DNA of 42,877 nt, from positions 1-42,877 of the forward strand of contig CAYMYI010000026.1 of assembly GCA_964394585.1 (NCBI GenBank). Reading direction: 5' to 3'. Below, piece after piece: positions 26,238 through 33,932 of this stretch (position 1 is its first letter; each line of letters opens with the position of its first letter). This DNA comes from CAYUJH01 sp964394585. Lineage in GTDB: Bacteria > Bacteroidota > Bacteroidia > Cytophagales > Flammeovirgaceae. The notes under the pieces were generated by a model that was given only the letters and a program-made list of their open reading frames with translations, was not told the DNA's origin and ran no database searches. Made by a program: the position numbers and the translations under genes.

Positions 26238-27288
26238 ATGACTCTTCCCGAAAATAGAGTTGATAATAACTGAGTTGTTTCGCTTCGTCAAACCCTTTTT
26301 GCATATATTCTTGCCCTTTCCCATGAATATATACATGAAAGTTTTTATCGAGTTTTAATACACTCTTAAACTTTTTTTTCTCTTGCTTCACTACCTTCTC
26401 TGCAATTTCAAACTGCGTTTCCAAGGCTACTTGTTTCTCCTCTTGAAATGCCTTCGTATAGTCTTGAAATGCCGCGATTATTTCTGGCTCTTGAATGACT
26501 TCGCTTTCAAACTTACTAATATCAAACGATTCGTTTTCAGCAAAAAAATCAGCAGAACGGTTCAAAATCCCTGCCTGCTCTTGCTTGCCTATTTCTGGTT
26601 TCTCATCGGAAAGATCTTTGGCAAAATTCCGGCATAACTGCATGTATTGTTGGGTATAGTAAAAGTCATCCGTTTTTTGTTCTAAATGCAGAAAATTATC
26701 GACCCAATAGTGCGCTTCATGTTGTTTGTTCAGGTTATCTACTACACAAACTTTATAGCCGCTTTCAGCTTCCGTATTAAAAATTAGACAGCCCTTATCG
26801 AGCTTTTTGATATTGATACCATTTTCTTGGGCAATATCGAAATGGGCACCCTCAGGTAAAATTTTAAGGTAGGTATCTTTATTTTCCGATTTAAATATCC
26901 CGATAGCATCTGCCATTTCATCTTCAATAAGGCAATTTTGCAAAAAAACCACATACAATTCGCCACTTTTTATTTGCGGATGGCGCGATTGTTCGTACAA
27001 ATGCTTGGCAATATGCACACTTTGCTGATGAAAGGCGGCTTGATCTTCAAAAACTTGGGAAGCATATCGATATACTTCATTTAAAGATAAATCCGTTTCA
27101 TGCCTAAACTTATAGTAGGTATTCACTTCCTTAAAGGGCATTAATAAATAGGTTTTTAATACTTCTTGTAGAAGTTCATCGTGCAAAGGAGTTTCTTCTT
27201 GCGAAAGTTGAAGGCCTTCTTCACGTGAAGGGTTCCCAACCTTATGGATGGAAATCTGAGCTAACTGAGTATGATTAAATATGGGCAT
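26236..27288 (-). CDS. Nucleoid-associated protein (NdpA/YejK family, PF04245-like)
   Basis: 350 residues from ATG 27288. N-terminal IFNHTQLAQISIHKVGN, the central SGELYVVFLQNCLIEDEMADAIGIFKSE and CVVDNLNKQHEAHYWVDNFL match the 37 kDa nucleoid-associated family; the C-terminus (KKFKSVLKLDKNFHVYIHG) has the family's last strand. The protein is expected to be DNA-associated in the cytoplasm; its detailed role is unclear even in E. coli (YejK). It lies 12 bp downstream of the GroES-like gene and probably shares its transcript. Confidence 0.88.
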   Translation of the reverse strand: MPIFNHTQLAQISIHKVGNPSREEGLQLSQEETPLHDELLQEVLKTYLLMPFKEVNTYYKFRHETDLSLNEVYRYASQVFEDQAAFHQQSVHIAKHLYEQSRHPQIKSGELYVVFLQNCLIEDEMADAIGIFKSENKDTYLKILPEGAHFDIAQENGINIKKLDKGCLIFNTEAESGYKVCVVDNLNKQHEAHYWVDNFLHLEQKTDDFYYTQQYMQLCRNFAKDLSDEKPEIGKQEQAGILNRSADFFAENESFDISKFESEVIQEPEIIAAFQDYTKAFQEEKQVALETQFEIAEKVVKQEKKKFKSVLKLDKNFHVYIHGKGQEYMQKGFDEAKQLSYYQLYFREES

Positions 27289-27300
27289 GAGTAGTGATGA

Positions 27301-27684
27301 TTAGTCAAAGAGCGCATCATCGCGTTCGAGTAACAAGATAGCATGTTGTGGTACGATAAAATAGCGTTCGCCTCCATAAGCTATTTCATAGGCTCCCTTT
27401 TGTAGAAAAATAGCGAGGTCTCCTTCTTTCACTTGCAAAGGCAGATACTTAACCGCTTCATCGCGATCTTTCCAAGGCTCGTCGTAGTCGTCGCCAGGTT
27501 GAGGAATAGGATACCCCGGCCCTACTTTAATTACATAACCACTTTGCACCTTTTCATTTTCTTGCACACCAGGGGGCAAATACAACCCACTTTTTGTACG
27601 CTCATCGGGTGTTTTCGGCTTAATGAGTACCCGATCGCCCACCACGATTAAGTTTTTTAGTTGATTGTCTTCCGTTAGAATCAT
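27301..27684 (-). CDS. Stand-alone GroES-like co-chaperone
   Basis: 127 residues from ATG 27684. The chaperonin-10 fold is recognisable in LKNLIVVGDRVLIKPKTPDE, the mobile-loop region TKSGLYLPPGVQENEKVQSG, GYVIKVGPG and YEIAYGGERYFIVPQHAIL. It is longer than classical GroES (about 95 residues) because of an insert, PIPQPGDDYDEPWKDRDEAV, in the middle. groEL is not adjacent. Such paralogues occur in Bacteroidota in addition to the groES-groEL operon; whether it caps GroEL is unknown. It has its own -7 box candidate and is followed closely by the nucleoid-associated protein gene. Confidence 0.87.
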   Translation of the reverse strand: MILTEDNQLKNLIVVGDRVLIKPKTPDERTKSGLYLPPGVQENEKVQSGYVIKVGPGYPIPQPGDDYDEPWKDRDEAVKYLPLQVKEGDLAIFLQKGAYEIAYGGERYFIVPQHAILLLERDDALFD

Positions 27685-27706
27685 AATGGTAATTTTTTTT
27701 GGATTG

Positions 27707-27714
27707 CAAAAATA
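27707..27714 (-). promoter_or_regulatory. Candidate -7 box for the GroES-like gene
   Basis: Read leftward, TATTTTTG matches TAnnTTTG exactly, 23 bp upstream of the ATG. The start site would lie within about 20 nt of the ATG. No clear -33 TTG. Confidence 0.4.
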
Positions 27715-27881
27715 GCAAAAGCGATATACGCTCTGGTAAAAACGTTTCACTCGATAACCTTACGAGCGCAAGCAAGGTTTAATCCATGGAATTTTAACTT
27801 TTTAAGCAACAATTGCCCAAGTGCATACTTCGAAACGCCATTATGCTCGAAATTAATTGGTTGGGGAAAGTGAGGTTTTGA

Positions 27882-27896
27882 GGTTCCTTAAGAACC
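27882..27896. repeat. Small inverted repeat GGTTC-N5-GAACC
   Basis: GGTTC (27882-27886) and GAACC (27892-27896) flank CTTAA. It lies in the 287 bp non-coding stretch between the GroES-like and metX genes, where no gene is seen. Confidence 0.4.
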
Positions 27897-27971
27897 AGCT
27901 TAAGAAAGGTGAGAGAAGCTCCAGACCATTTAAAAACTTAGTATGTGCTCATTGCTCTGCACAAGGTAAGT

Positions 27972-28007
27972 AAAAAAACGCCGCTCGACGTGTTGACATC
28001 GGCGGCA
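27972..28007 (-). terminator. Rho-independent terminator of the metY-osmC-metX operon
   Basis: Read leftward, GCCGC (28002-28006) and GCGGC (27980-27984) form a stem, helped by CGA/TCG pairs inside, and run directly into C and T7 (27972-27978). It lies 22 bp past the metX stop codon. Confidence 0.75.
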
Positions 28008-28028
28008 TTTTATAGTTGGTTTAAAGAA

Positions 28029-29075
28029 TCATAACGTTTCAACAAGGGCTTCTTTTTGTTGAAATGCTAAAAAAAGGGCTATTTTTTTGGCTAGCGCTGA
28101 GGTTTCTACTAAGAAACCATCGTGCCCATACTCAGAATGAATTTCGGTATACTCAGCTTTGGAGATGTGTTTAGCAATAAATTTTTGCTCCGAAGGCGGA
28201 AATAAAATATCGGTATCAATACCTACAACCAGTGTGCGTGCTTTTACAAGTTGTAAAGCCGCTTTGGCGCTAGGGCGGTTACGCCCTACCGATTGCGTAT
28301 CCATTGCCGCAGAAAGTGTCCAATACGAAAACGCATTGAACCGATTGGCTAGCTTTTCTCCCTGATACCGCTGATAGGTAGTTGCCAAATATCCGGATAA
28401 GCGTGCATCGGATGCATCAGTTTGTGAGCGTTCGTAAGTGCGATAATGCCGATACGAAAGCATTGCAATAGCCCGTGCAGTTTTTAAGCCATTTAGCCCA
28501 GCGGCAGGCTGACTTTCTTTCCAAGTAGGATCATTCGCAATTGCCATTCGTTGCGTTTCGTTAAACGCAATCCCCCAAGGTGAATGGCGTGCATTGGTTG
28601 CCGTAAGCACTAAGTGATCAAAAACATCAGGTTGTTGTATGGCCCACTCCAGTGCTTGCTGCCCTCCCATTGAACCTCCTATGAGCAAATGTACTTTGGG
28701 AATTTGCAAATGTTGGCGGAGCAAATCGAGTGCATGAACCATATCGCGAATTGTCAACTGTGGGAAAGCATGATAATAGGGCTTGCCAGTGGCAGGGTTT
28801 TCTGAAAGAGGCCCAGTAGACCCATAACACGACCCTAACATATTTGCACAAATCACAAAATGCTCTTCAGGGTTAAACATGGCTCCCTCTCCAAATAAGC
28901 CTTGCCACCAATCGGTAACTTCAGCATTTCCGGTAAGGGCATGGCACACCCATACTACATTAGAAAAATCCGCCTTTGGTTTCCCAAAAGTGCAATAATG
29001 CAATGTAAAACCATGAAGATGTTCACCACTTTCGAGGTAAAACGTTTGCGTATGATGAAATAAATGATTCTGCAT
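28029..29075 (-). CDS. metX: Homoserine O-acetyltransferase
   Basis: 348 residues from ATG 29075. An alpha/beta-hydrolase of the MetX group: VWVCHALTGNAEVTDWW (41-57, oxyanion region), nucleophile S135 in LIGGSMGGQQALEW, D289 in VVGIDTDILFPP and H318 in YGHDGFLVE complete the triad. The enzyme transfers acetyl from acetyl-CoA to homoserine, making O-acetylhomoserine for the MetY enzyme encoded upstream. An O-succinyl preference is not excluded. It is the third gene behind the SAM-I riboswitch (metY, osmC, metX), 66 bp after osmC, so it should be shut off when S-adenosylmethionine is abundant. Confidence 0.94.
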   Translation of the reverse strand: MQNHLFHHTQTFYLESGEHLHGFTLHYCTFGKPKADFSNVVWVCHALTGNAEVTDWWQGLFGEGAMFNPEEHFVICANMLGSCYGSTGPLSENPATGKPYYHAFPQLTIRDMVHALDLLRQHLQIPKVHLLIGGSMGGQQALEWAIQQPDVFDHLVLTATNARHSPWGIAFNETQRMAIANDPTWKESQPAAGLNGLKTARAIAMLSYRHYRTYERSQTDASDARLSGYLATTYQRYQGEKLANRFNAFSYWTLSAAMDTQSVGRNRPSAKAALQLVKARTLVVGIDTDILFPPSEQKFIAKHISKAEYTEIHSEYGHDGFLVETSALAKKIALFLAFQQKEALVETL

Positions 29076-29141
29076 TGTTATTTAAGGGGGAATTAGAAAC
29101 GCAAGGAAATTGCTTACGTTTCATGTTGGTAAAATAAATAG

Positions 29142-29603
29142 TTAAGCAACGAGGGAAGCTCCTGCTTGCCGTTCAACTGTTAAATTGATGGGGGTAGGTT
29201 TCGAAAGATTATCATTTACAGGGCAACGGTGCTCCACTTCGGTAATCCACTCAGCCAACTGGGCATCTGTGGCATTTGTCTCAGGCTTCAAATTCACATT
29301 GATGAATAAATAACCTGCACGCGTTTGGGTAGACTTTCCAAATAGCCGATCTGGGTTAATTTCACCTTCAAGCTCAATAGTTAGTTTCCGCAACTCAATC
29401 GAAAGTTCTTTCGCTACCATGTGCCCTACTACGTTTAAGCATCCGGCATATCCTGCTAAAATATATTCAACAGGGTTGGCGGCAACATCCGTCCCTCCTA
29501 GCGCTTCGGGCTCATCAACTACCAGTTGAAACTTACGTGTTTGTGCTGCAAATCGAGCGGCACTTTCATTAGTACCCTGAAGTGAAAATTTTAAGTTTGC
29601 CAT
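29142..29603 (-). CDS. OsmC-family thiol peroxidase-like protein
   Basis: 153 residues from ATG 29603. The OsmC/Ohr fold is shown by GGTDVAANPVEYILAGYAGC (C55), the helical VVGHMVAKELSIELRKL and the second Cys in EVEHRCPVNDNL (C127), matching the paired reactive cysteines. Family members reduce organic hydroperoxides using dithiols; this one groups by eye with the general OsmC set and not with Ohr. It sits between metY and metX in a methionine operon, 82 bp after metY, where it could protect sulfur metabolites or use sulfur compounds as reductant; that link is inferred. Confidence 0.9.
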   Translation of the reverse strand: MANLKFSLQGTNESAARFAAQTRKFQLVVDEPEALGGTDVAANPVEYILAGYAGCLNVVGHMVAKELSIELRKLTIELEGEINPDRLFGKSTQTRAGYLFINVNLKPETNATDAQLAEWITEVEHRCPVNDNLSKPTPINLTVERQAGASLVA

Positions 29604-29646
29604 TTTTTTGTTTTTTTAGTCAGAAATTTTAAATGATTCAGAAAGG

Positions 29647-29683
29647 CAGGCTTTCCCCTTTAGGGGTAAAAGCCTGTTTTTTT
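29647..29683 (+). terminator. Hairpin with rightward T-run between metY and osmC
   Basis: CAGGCTTT plus CCCC (29647-29658) pairs with GGGG and AAAGCCTG (29663-29676) with loop TTTA and a TA bulge; T7 follows at 29677-29683. As a terminator it is oriented rightward, against the met operon. Read leftward it lies 9 nt after the metY stop with only a short T-run, so it could be an attenuating or transcript-protecting stem inside the operon. Confidence 0.6.
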
Positions 29684-29685
29684 GT

Positions 29686-31005
29686 TTATGCTAATTCGGG
29701 GGCGAGTACCTTCTCGAAAGCTTGCTGTAAATCTTGTTTTAAGTCGTCGATATGTTCAATCCCTACCGATATTCTCAGCAATGTTGGGGTAACCCCTGCT
29801 GCTTTCTGCTCATCTGTACTCAATTGTTGGTGGGTAGTTGAAGCCGGATGAATGATTAGCGTTCGCGCATCGCCCACATTAGCTAAATGGCTGATGAGTT
29901 TCACGCTATTCACCACTTTTTTGGCATTTTCGTAACCCCCTTTAAGTTGGAAAGAAAGCACACCACCAAACCCATTTGTAAGATATTTTTTAGCTAACGT
30001 ATGATATGGACTACTCGACAACCCAGGATAATTCACCGATTCTACGGCATCGTGGCTCTCCAACCATTGAGCAAGTTCTAAGGCATTATCCACCGTGCGC
30101 TGCACACGCAACGAAAGGGTTTCTAACCCTTGTAAGAGTAGAAATGAGTTGAACGGACTCAAGGCAGGTCCAAAATCGCGCAACCCTTCTACCCGTGCCC
30201 GAATCGCAAACGCGATATTTCCAAAAGGTCCCTCTGAACCAAATACTTCCCAGAATTTTAAGCCATGATACCCTTCTGAGGGTTCGGTAAATTGAGGGTA
30301 TTTACCATTGCCCCAGTTATACTTGCCCGAATCGACGATTACCCCGCCAATAGAAGTCCCATGTCCTCCAATCCATTTAGTTGCCGAGGCAGTTACTATC
30401 GCGGCTCCATGGTCTATTGGGCGGAACAGATACCCCCCTGCCCCGAAGGTGTTATCCACTACGAGCGGAATATCATATTCATGTGCCAATGCGCTAATTG
30501 CATCAAAATCAGGAATATTAAACCCGGGATTTCCAATAGTTTCCAGGTAAATAGCTTTGGTGTTTTCATCAATCAATTTGGCAAAACTTTCCGGATTATC
30601 CCCATCGGCGAATCGTACTTCAATGCCCAAACGCTTAAATGCCACTTTGAACTGATTATACGTTCCTCCATATAAAAAAGAGGTAGACACAATGTTATCA
30701 CCAGCTTGAGTGATATTGTTTAAAGCAATAAACTGTGCGGCTTGTCCGGATGCCACCGCTAGGGCAGCAACACCACCTTCTAAAGCGGCGATGCGTTTTT
30801 CAAACACATCGGTCGTAGGGTTCATTATGCGGGTGTAAATATTCCCAAACTCCTTGAGAGCAAACAAGTTAGCACCATGGTCGGCATCTTTAAACGTATA
30901 TGAAGTAGTTTGGTAAATAGGTACGGCACGCGAGCGCGAAGTCTCGTCCACTTCGTGGCCACCATGCACTTGTAAGGTTTCGAATTTGAAAGATTGTTCT
31001 GACAT
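29686..31005 (-). CDS. metY: O-acetylhomoserine sulfhydrylase (PLP enzyme)
   Basis: 439 residues from ATG 31005. Cys/Met-metabolism PLP family: N-terminal FETLQVHGGHEVDETSRSRA, the phosphate-binding region ALAVASGQAAQFIA, DNTFGAGGYLFRP with the cofactor Asp, and the PLP lysine K210 in VTASATKWIGGHGTS. The length (about 430, longer than cystathionine gamma-synthase) fits MetY. It makes homocysteine from O-acetylhomoserine and sulfide. As the first gene behind a SAM-I riboswitch it is expected to be repressed by S-adenosylmethionine. The distance from aptamer to start codon, about 337 nt, is unusually long. Confidence 0.94.
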   Translation of the reverse strand: MSEQSFKFETLQVHGGHEVDETSRSRAVPIYQTTSYTFKDADHGANLFALKEFGNIYTRIMNPTTDVFEKRIAALEGGVAALAVASGQAAQFIALNNITQAGDNIVSTSFLYGGTYNQFKVAFKRLGIEVRFADGDNPESFAKLIDENTKAIYLETIGNPGFNIPDFDAISALAHEYDIPLVVDNTFGAGGYLFRPIDHGAAIVTASATKWIGGHGTSIGGVIVDSGKYNWGNGKYPQFTEPSEGYHGLKFWEVFGSEGPFGNIAFAIRARVEGLRDFGPALSPFNSFLLLQGLETLSLRVQRTVDNALELAQWLESHDAVESVNYPGLSSSPYHTLAKKYLTNGFGGVLSFQLKGGYENAKKVVNSVKLISHLANVGDARTLIIHPASTTHQQLSTDEQKAAGVTPTLLRISVGIEHIDDLKQDLQQAFEKVLAPELA

Positions 31006-31342
31006 AGATTTACTTATTTAAGTGTTAAAAAGATAAATTATTTTATTTTTTATATACCATTTTTAGTGTATTTGAAAATAAGCTGATAAGCAGATATCAA
31101 AGCCAAAAAGCCAATGCGGTAATTTTGAAGACATCTTGTAAGAATAGACCTATCTTTCCAAAAAGACGGTAATCTTCGAAGCCTTACATACTACTACATT
31201 GGCTATCGCATACAACAACAGCAACAAAGAGAGGCAGTTACGGAAATAACCGTAGAAGCAATAACTGAAAAATTGTTAGAGGGAAAGGATGAATTTGCAG
31301 GGACGTTACTAGAGTGCATTTTTCTGAGAATTTCGTAATCAA
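31006..31342 (-). other. Long leader between SAM-I aptamer and metY
   Basis: 337 nt of leader that should contain the riboswitch expression platform. It holds a possible 38-codon reading frame (31203-31319) and an 8 bp inverted repeat, AGCCAATG (31109-31116) and CATTGGCT (31197-31204), with an 80 nt loop; read leftward the second arm runs into TTTT. Near metY the sequence is very AT-rich. No ribosome-sequestering helix next to the start codon was evident by eye. Confidence 0.5.
31203..31319 (-). CDS. Possible leader peptide with five-cysteine tract
   Basis: A 38-codon frame from ATG 31319 to TAG 31203-31205, wholly inside the metY leader and starting 24 nt after the SAM-I aptamer. It ends in Leu, five Cys (TGT or TGC), Met, Arg, stop. 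Cysteine and methionine are products or neighbours of the pathway controlled here, so a translation-coupled attenuator is conceivable. However, the tract comes from a short TTG/TGT trinucleotide repeat that reads as Gln on the other strand, no ribosome binding site is obvious, and chance is a real alternative. Confidence 0.25.
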   Translation of the reverse strand: MHSSNVPANSSFPSNNFSVIASTVISVTASLCCCCCMR

Positions 31343-31452
31343 TTTATATTCCTCGGACTTTCCGAGTCAGGAATTGGCACCTTTTCCTCTTATTGGGTGA
31401 GGAGTGGTTGCCAGAGGGTCGTAGAGCCTGTCTCTCGCCTCTTCTTTATAAA
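31343..31452 (-). promoter_or_regulatory. SAM-I riboswitch aptamer (S-box)
   Basis: Read leftward, all S-box hallmarks are present. P1 is TTTATA/TATAAA (31447-31452 with 31343-31348). P2 uses AGAGG and CCTCT with an inner AGAG/CTCT stem. The conserved CTGGCAACC leads into P3 (ACTCCTC/GAGGA), then the core GGTGCCAATTCCTG, and P4 is CTCGGA-AAG-TCCGAG. The class binds S-adenosylmethionine and lowers expression of downstream methionine genes, here metY-osmC-metX. It lies 73 bp past the menD stop codon, so the promoter must be in that gap or transcription must come through menD. Confidence 0.93.
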
Positions 31453-31524
31453 CCAATCACTTCATGCCTGCAAAAGCAGTAATGAAATTGATATGAGCAA
31501 ATAAGAAATGAATTTTTGGAAAAA

Positions 31525-33255
31525 TCAAGTACTTTCTGATAATTTTTTTCGAATTGATTTTTTCAGAGCATGCAGCTCATTCACCACCAAGTTTCCATCC
31601 AATTCTATTTCCCACAAGCTACCTTTAGTACTGTTTGTATCCCAAAAAGGTTGCAGGGTATCCTGAAAAGATTGCCAATTGTCGGCAAAATAACATCGCC
31701 AACCGGCTTCTAGCGCTGTAGGAGTTGCTTTTAAAGGCTGTTTTGTCTGGAAGAACTCATCGGCTTCGGGCAGTCGTGCAGGTCCATCAATCATTTTGAA
31801 AATAATTCCTCCATGGTTGTTTAAGACAATGACTTTCAAATTTGGCACATCGTAAACATGCCACAAAGCATTCCTATCATATAAGAAAGATAAATCGCCA
31901 GTGATGAGCACATGCAAATGCTCTGGCGCTGCCAACGCATGCCCCACGGCTGTGCTCACAGTCCCATCAATACCGCTAGTACCTCGGTTGGCAAAAACTT
32001 CTATCCCCATTTCTTGCCGAAGCCCGATAAAATTGGCATAGCGCACTACCATACTGTTGGCAAGGTGCAATTTGGCTCCTTTCGGTATCTGTGCTAAAAT
32101 CGCTTTCATTACTGAAAGTTCCTCAAAAGCATGCGTCGTTTTATCGGCAAATAATACGGAACGGACCGCGCGATCGTGCTGCAACCATGTATTTAGGTAC
32201 GTAAAATCTGAGGTGAAGGGGCTCGCTCGCAAGGCTTTAAAAAAAGCTAGCGGCGATAGGCGTATAACTTGCGTTAACGTCTGAAATGTATCGGCTACAG
32301 CCCCTTTTTCTTGTATATGCCAATGTGCCTCAGGGGGAAATTTCCGTAAGAACAACTTCACGTTTTTAGAAATGATTGATTTACCAAACGTGATGAGTAA
32401 TTTCGGTTTCAAAAGGTCTTTATCTTCTTCGGATAGTTGCGATAAAAATAAATCTTGGTGATGAATGCTATTAGGAAGCCCTTGTAAGTTAGACACTACA
32501 TCGCACAGAATGCCAATGGGTAAACGTGCTAAATGTGCGCGTAGGTCTTCCTCTCGCCGTTCTTGCCCTCCAACAATCAAAACGCGTGTGTATTGTGCGA
32601 ACTCTTTGCCTAATTCTGCAAAAAAAGGTTCAGCGGTCTCTTGGGTAGGCTGCCACTCCCGTATGACCCGCAGCGGGCTGTCATAATCAAGTTGCGTGTC
32701 AGTTTTCGGGTAAAAAGGTTCGCGAATAGGCACATTCACATGCACAGGCCCTGCGGGAAACTCTTTGCTCAAATAGAATGCCTCTGCTGCCACACGTTGC
32801 ATAAACCATTGCGAATCGGGATGGCTGTAATCGGGTGGGAGTTGATAGCTTTTTTTGGTGTGTAAACCGTGAACGCCCTGCTGAAAAATGGTTTGCCCAT
32901 CTTGTTGCCCTACCCACTCGGGCGGGCGATCGGCAGTAAGCACAAGCAAAGGAAGTTGTTGAAAATACGCTTCTGCAATAGCAGGGGCGTAATTCAAGGC
33001 AGCAGTTCCTGAAGTACATGCGAGTACCACCGGCTCGTTAAGCTGTTGTGCTATTCCTAAGGCAATAAATGCAGCACTTCGCTCGTCGCTAATAGTGCGC
33101 GTGTATATACTAGGATGCCTTGCTAAGGATAAAGTTAGGGGGGCACACCGAGAACCCGGCGATACAATGGCATTCCGCACTCCCAAAGCTGCAAGTACTC
33201 GGATGAAATTGGTAAGGGGTTGGTGTGAGTAATGCGTATCGTGCAGAGAGGTCAT
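31525..33255 (-). CDS. menD: MenD, SEPHCHC synthase (menaquinone biosynthesis)
   Basis: 576 residues from ATG 33255. Thiamine-diphosphate enzyme: N-terminal IVSPGSRCAPLTLSLARHPS, catalytic-glutamate region SDERSAAFIALGIA, VLACTSGTAALNYAPAIAEA, LTADRPPEWVGQQDGQTIFQ and the C-terminal ThDP motif ITGDLSFLYDRNALWHVYDV with NNHGGIIF. It adds 2-oxoglutarate-derived succinic semialdehyde to isochorismate, the first committed step to menaquinone, the respiratory quinone of Bacteroidota. No other men genes are in the window. A TAATTTG sequence (read leftward, about 33290-33296) may be part of its promoter but has one base less than the consensus spacing. Confidence 0.96.
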   Translation of the reverse strand: MTSLHDTHYSHQPLTNFIRVLAALGVRNAIVSPGSRCAPLTLSLARHPSIYTRTISDERSAAFIALGIAQQLNEPVVLACTSGTAALNYAPAIAEAYFQQLPLLVLTADRPPEWVGQQDGQTIFQQGVHGLHTKKSYQLPPDYSHPDSQWFMQRVAAEAFYLSKEFPAGPVHVNVPIREPFYPKTDTQLDYDSPLRVIREWQPTQETAEPFFAELGKEFAQYTRVLIVGGQERREEDLRAHLARLPIGILCDVVSNLQGLPNSIHHQDLFLSQLSEEDKDLLKPKLLITFGKSIISKNVKLFLRKFPPEAHWHIQEKGAVADTFQTLTQVIRLSPLAFFKALRASPFTSDFTYLNTWLQHDRAVRSVLFADKTTHAFEELSVMKAILAQIPKGAKLHLANSMVVRYANFIGLRQEMGIEVFANRGTSGIDGTVSTAVGHALAAPEHLHVLITGDLSFLYDRNALWHVYDVPNLKVIVLNNHGGIIFKMIDGPARLPEADEFFQTKQPLKATPTALEAGWRCYFADNWQSFQDTLQPFWDTNSTKGSLWEIELDGNLVVNELHALKKSIRKKLSEST

Positions 33256-33378
33256 GTTTTCTTGGATGCTTATTTAGATTTTGTTTAAAGACAAATTAGG
33301 GGAAAAGAGAACACTTTTATCAATCATATTGTATTGTGAAGTAATAAAATAAACGAACATAATTTTAAATTGAACTTT

Positions 33379-33906
33379 ATGGAAGCTGTTATAAAATTAA
33401 AGACTTCATTGACAAACGAGGTAGAAAAAAAATTGAATGCTCAGGTGCGCATGGAGGCGATGTCGTCGCAATTTTATCTTTCTTGTGCTTCTTGGTGCGA
33501 AACAGAAGGATACGAGAAAGCCGCTCAATTCTTATACGAGCACTCTGAAGAAGAACGTACGCATCAGCTAAAGATATTCCGCTATATTAACGAGGTAGGC
33601 GGGCATGCCATTGTTCCTTCGCTTAGTGAAGTACCTACGCAATTTAATTCGTTCCGCAGTGTGTTTGAAGACGTACTTGAACACGAGGTGAAAGTGTCGC
33701 GTTCTATTAACGAACTAGCCGATTTCTGTTTTCAGCAGAAAGATTTTGGTACGTTCCAATTCTTGCAATGGTTTATTGAAGAGCAACGCGAAGAGGAGGC
33801 ACTAGCTCGTCGTATTTTAGAAGTGTTCGATATCATTGGTGAAGAAGGGCACGGTCGCTGGCTTATTGAACAGGAAATTCAAAAATTGGGAGCAAAAGCA
33901 GAATAG
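33379..33906 (+). CDS. ftnA: Ferritin (non-haem, FtnA type)
   Basis: 175 residues from ATG 33379; a TTG three codons upstream is less likely. The four-helix ferritin fold is clear, with ferroxidase-centre residues in LNAQVRMEAMSSQFYLSCASWCE, HSEEERTHQLKIF (Glu-Glu and His), FEDVLEHEVKVSRSI and FIEEQREEEALARRIL. It forms 24-subunit shells that oxidise Fe(II) and store iron in the cytoplasm. The C-terminal helix is short (GRWLIEQEIQKLG). It is a single-gene unit with a strong terminator. Confidence 0.95.
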   Translation: MEAVIKLKTSLTNEVEKKLNAQVRMEAMSSQFYLSCASWCETEGYEKAAQFLYEHSEEERTHQLKIFRYINEVGGHAIVPSLSEVPTQFNSFRSVFEDVLEHEVKVSRSINELADFCFQQKDFGTFQFLQWFIEEQREEEALARRILEVFDIIGEEGHGRWLIEQEIQKLGAKAE

Positions 33907-33932
33907 TTATTTATTTCCCGTTTTTCTAAAAC

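Noticed and set aside
31143..31257. Direct interpretation of the CAA/TTG repeat near 31214-31228 as a microsatellite of note
   Set aside because: Only five repeat units; it matters only because it encodes the cysteine tract discussed separately.
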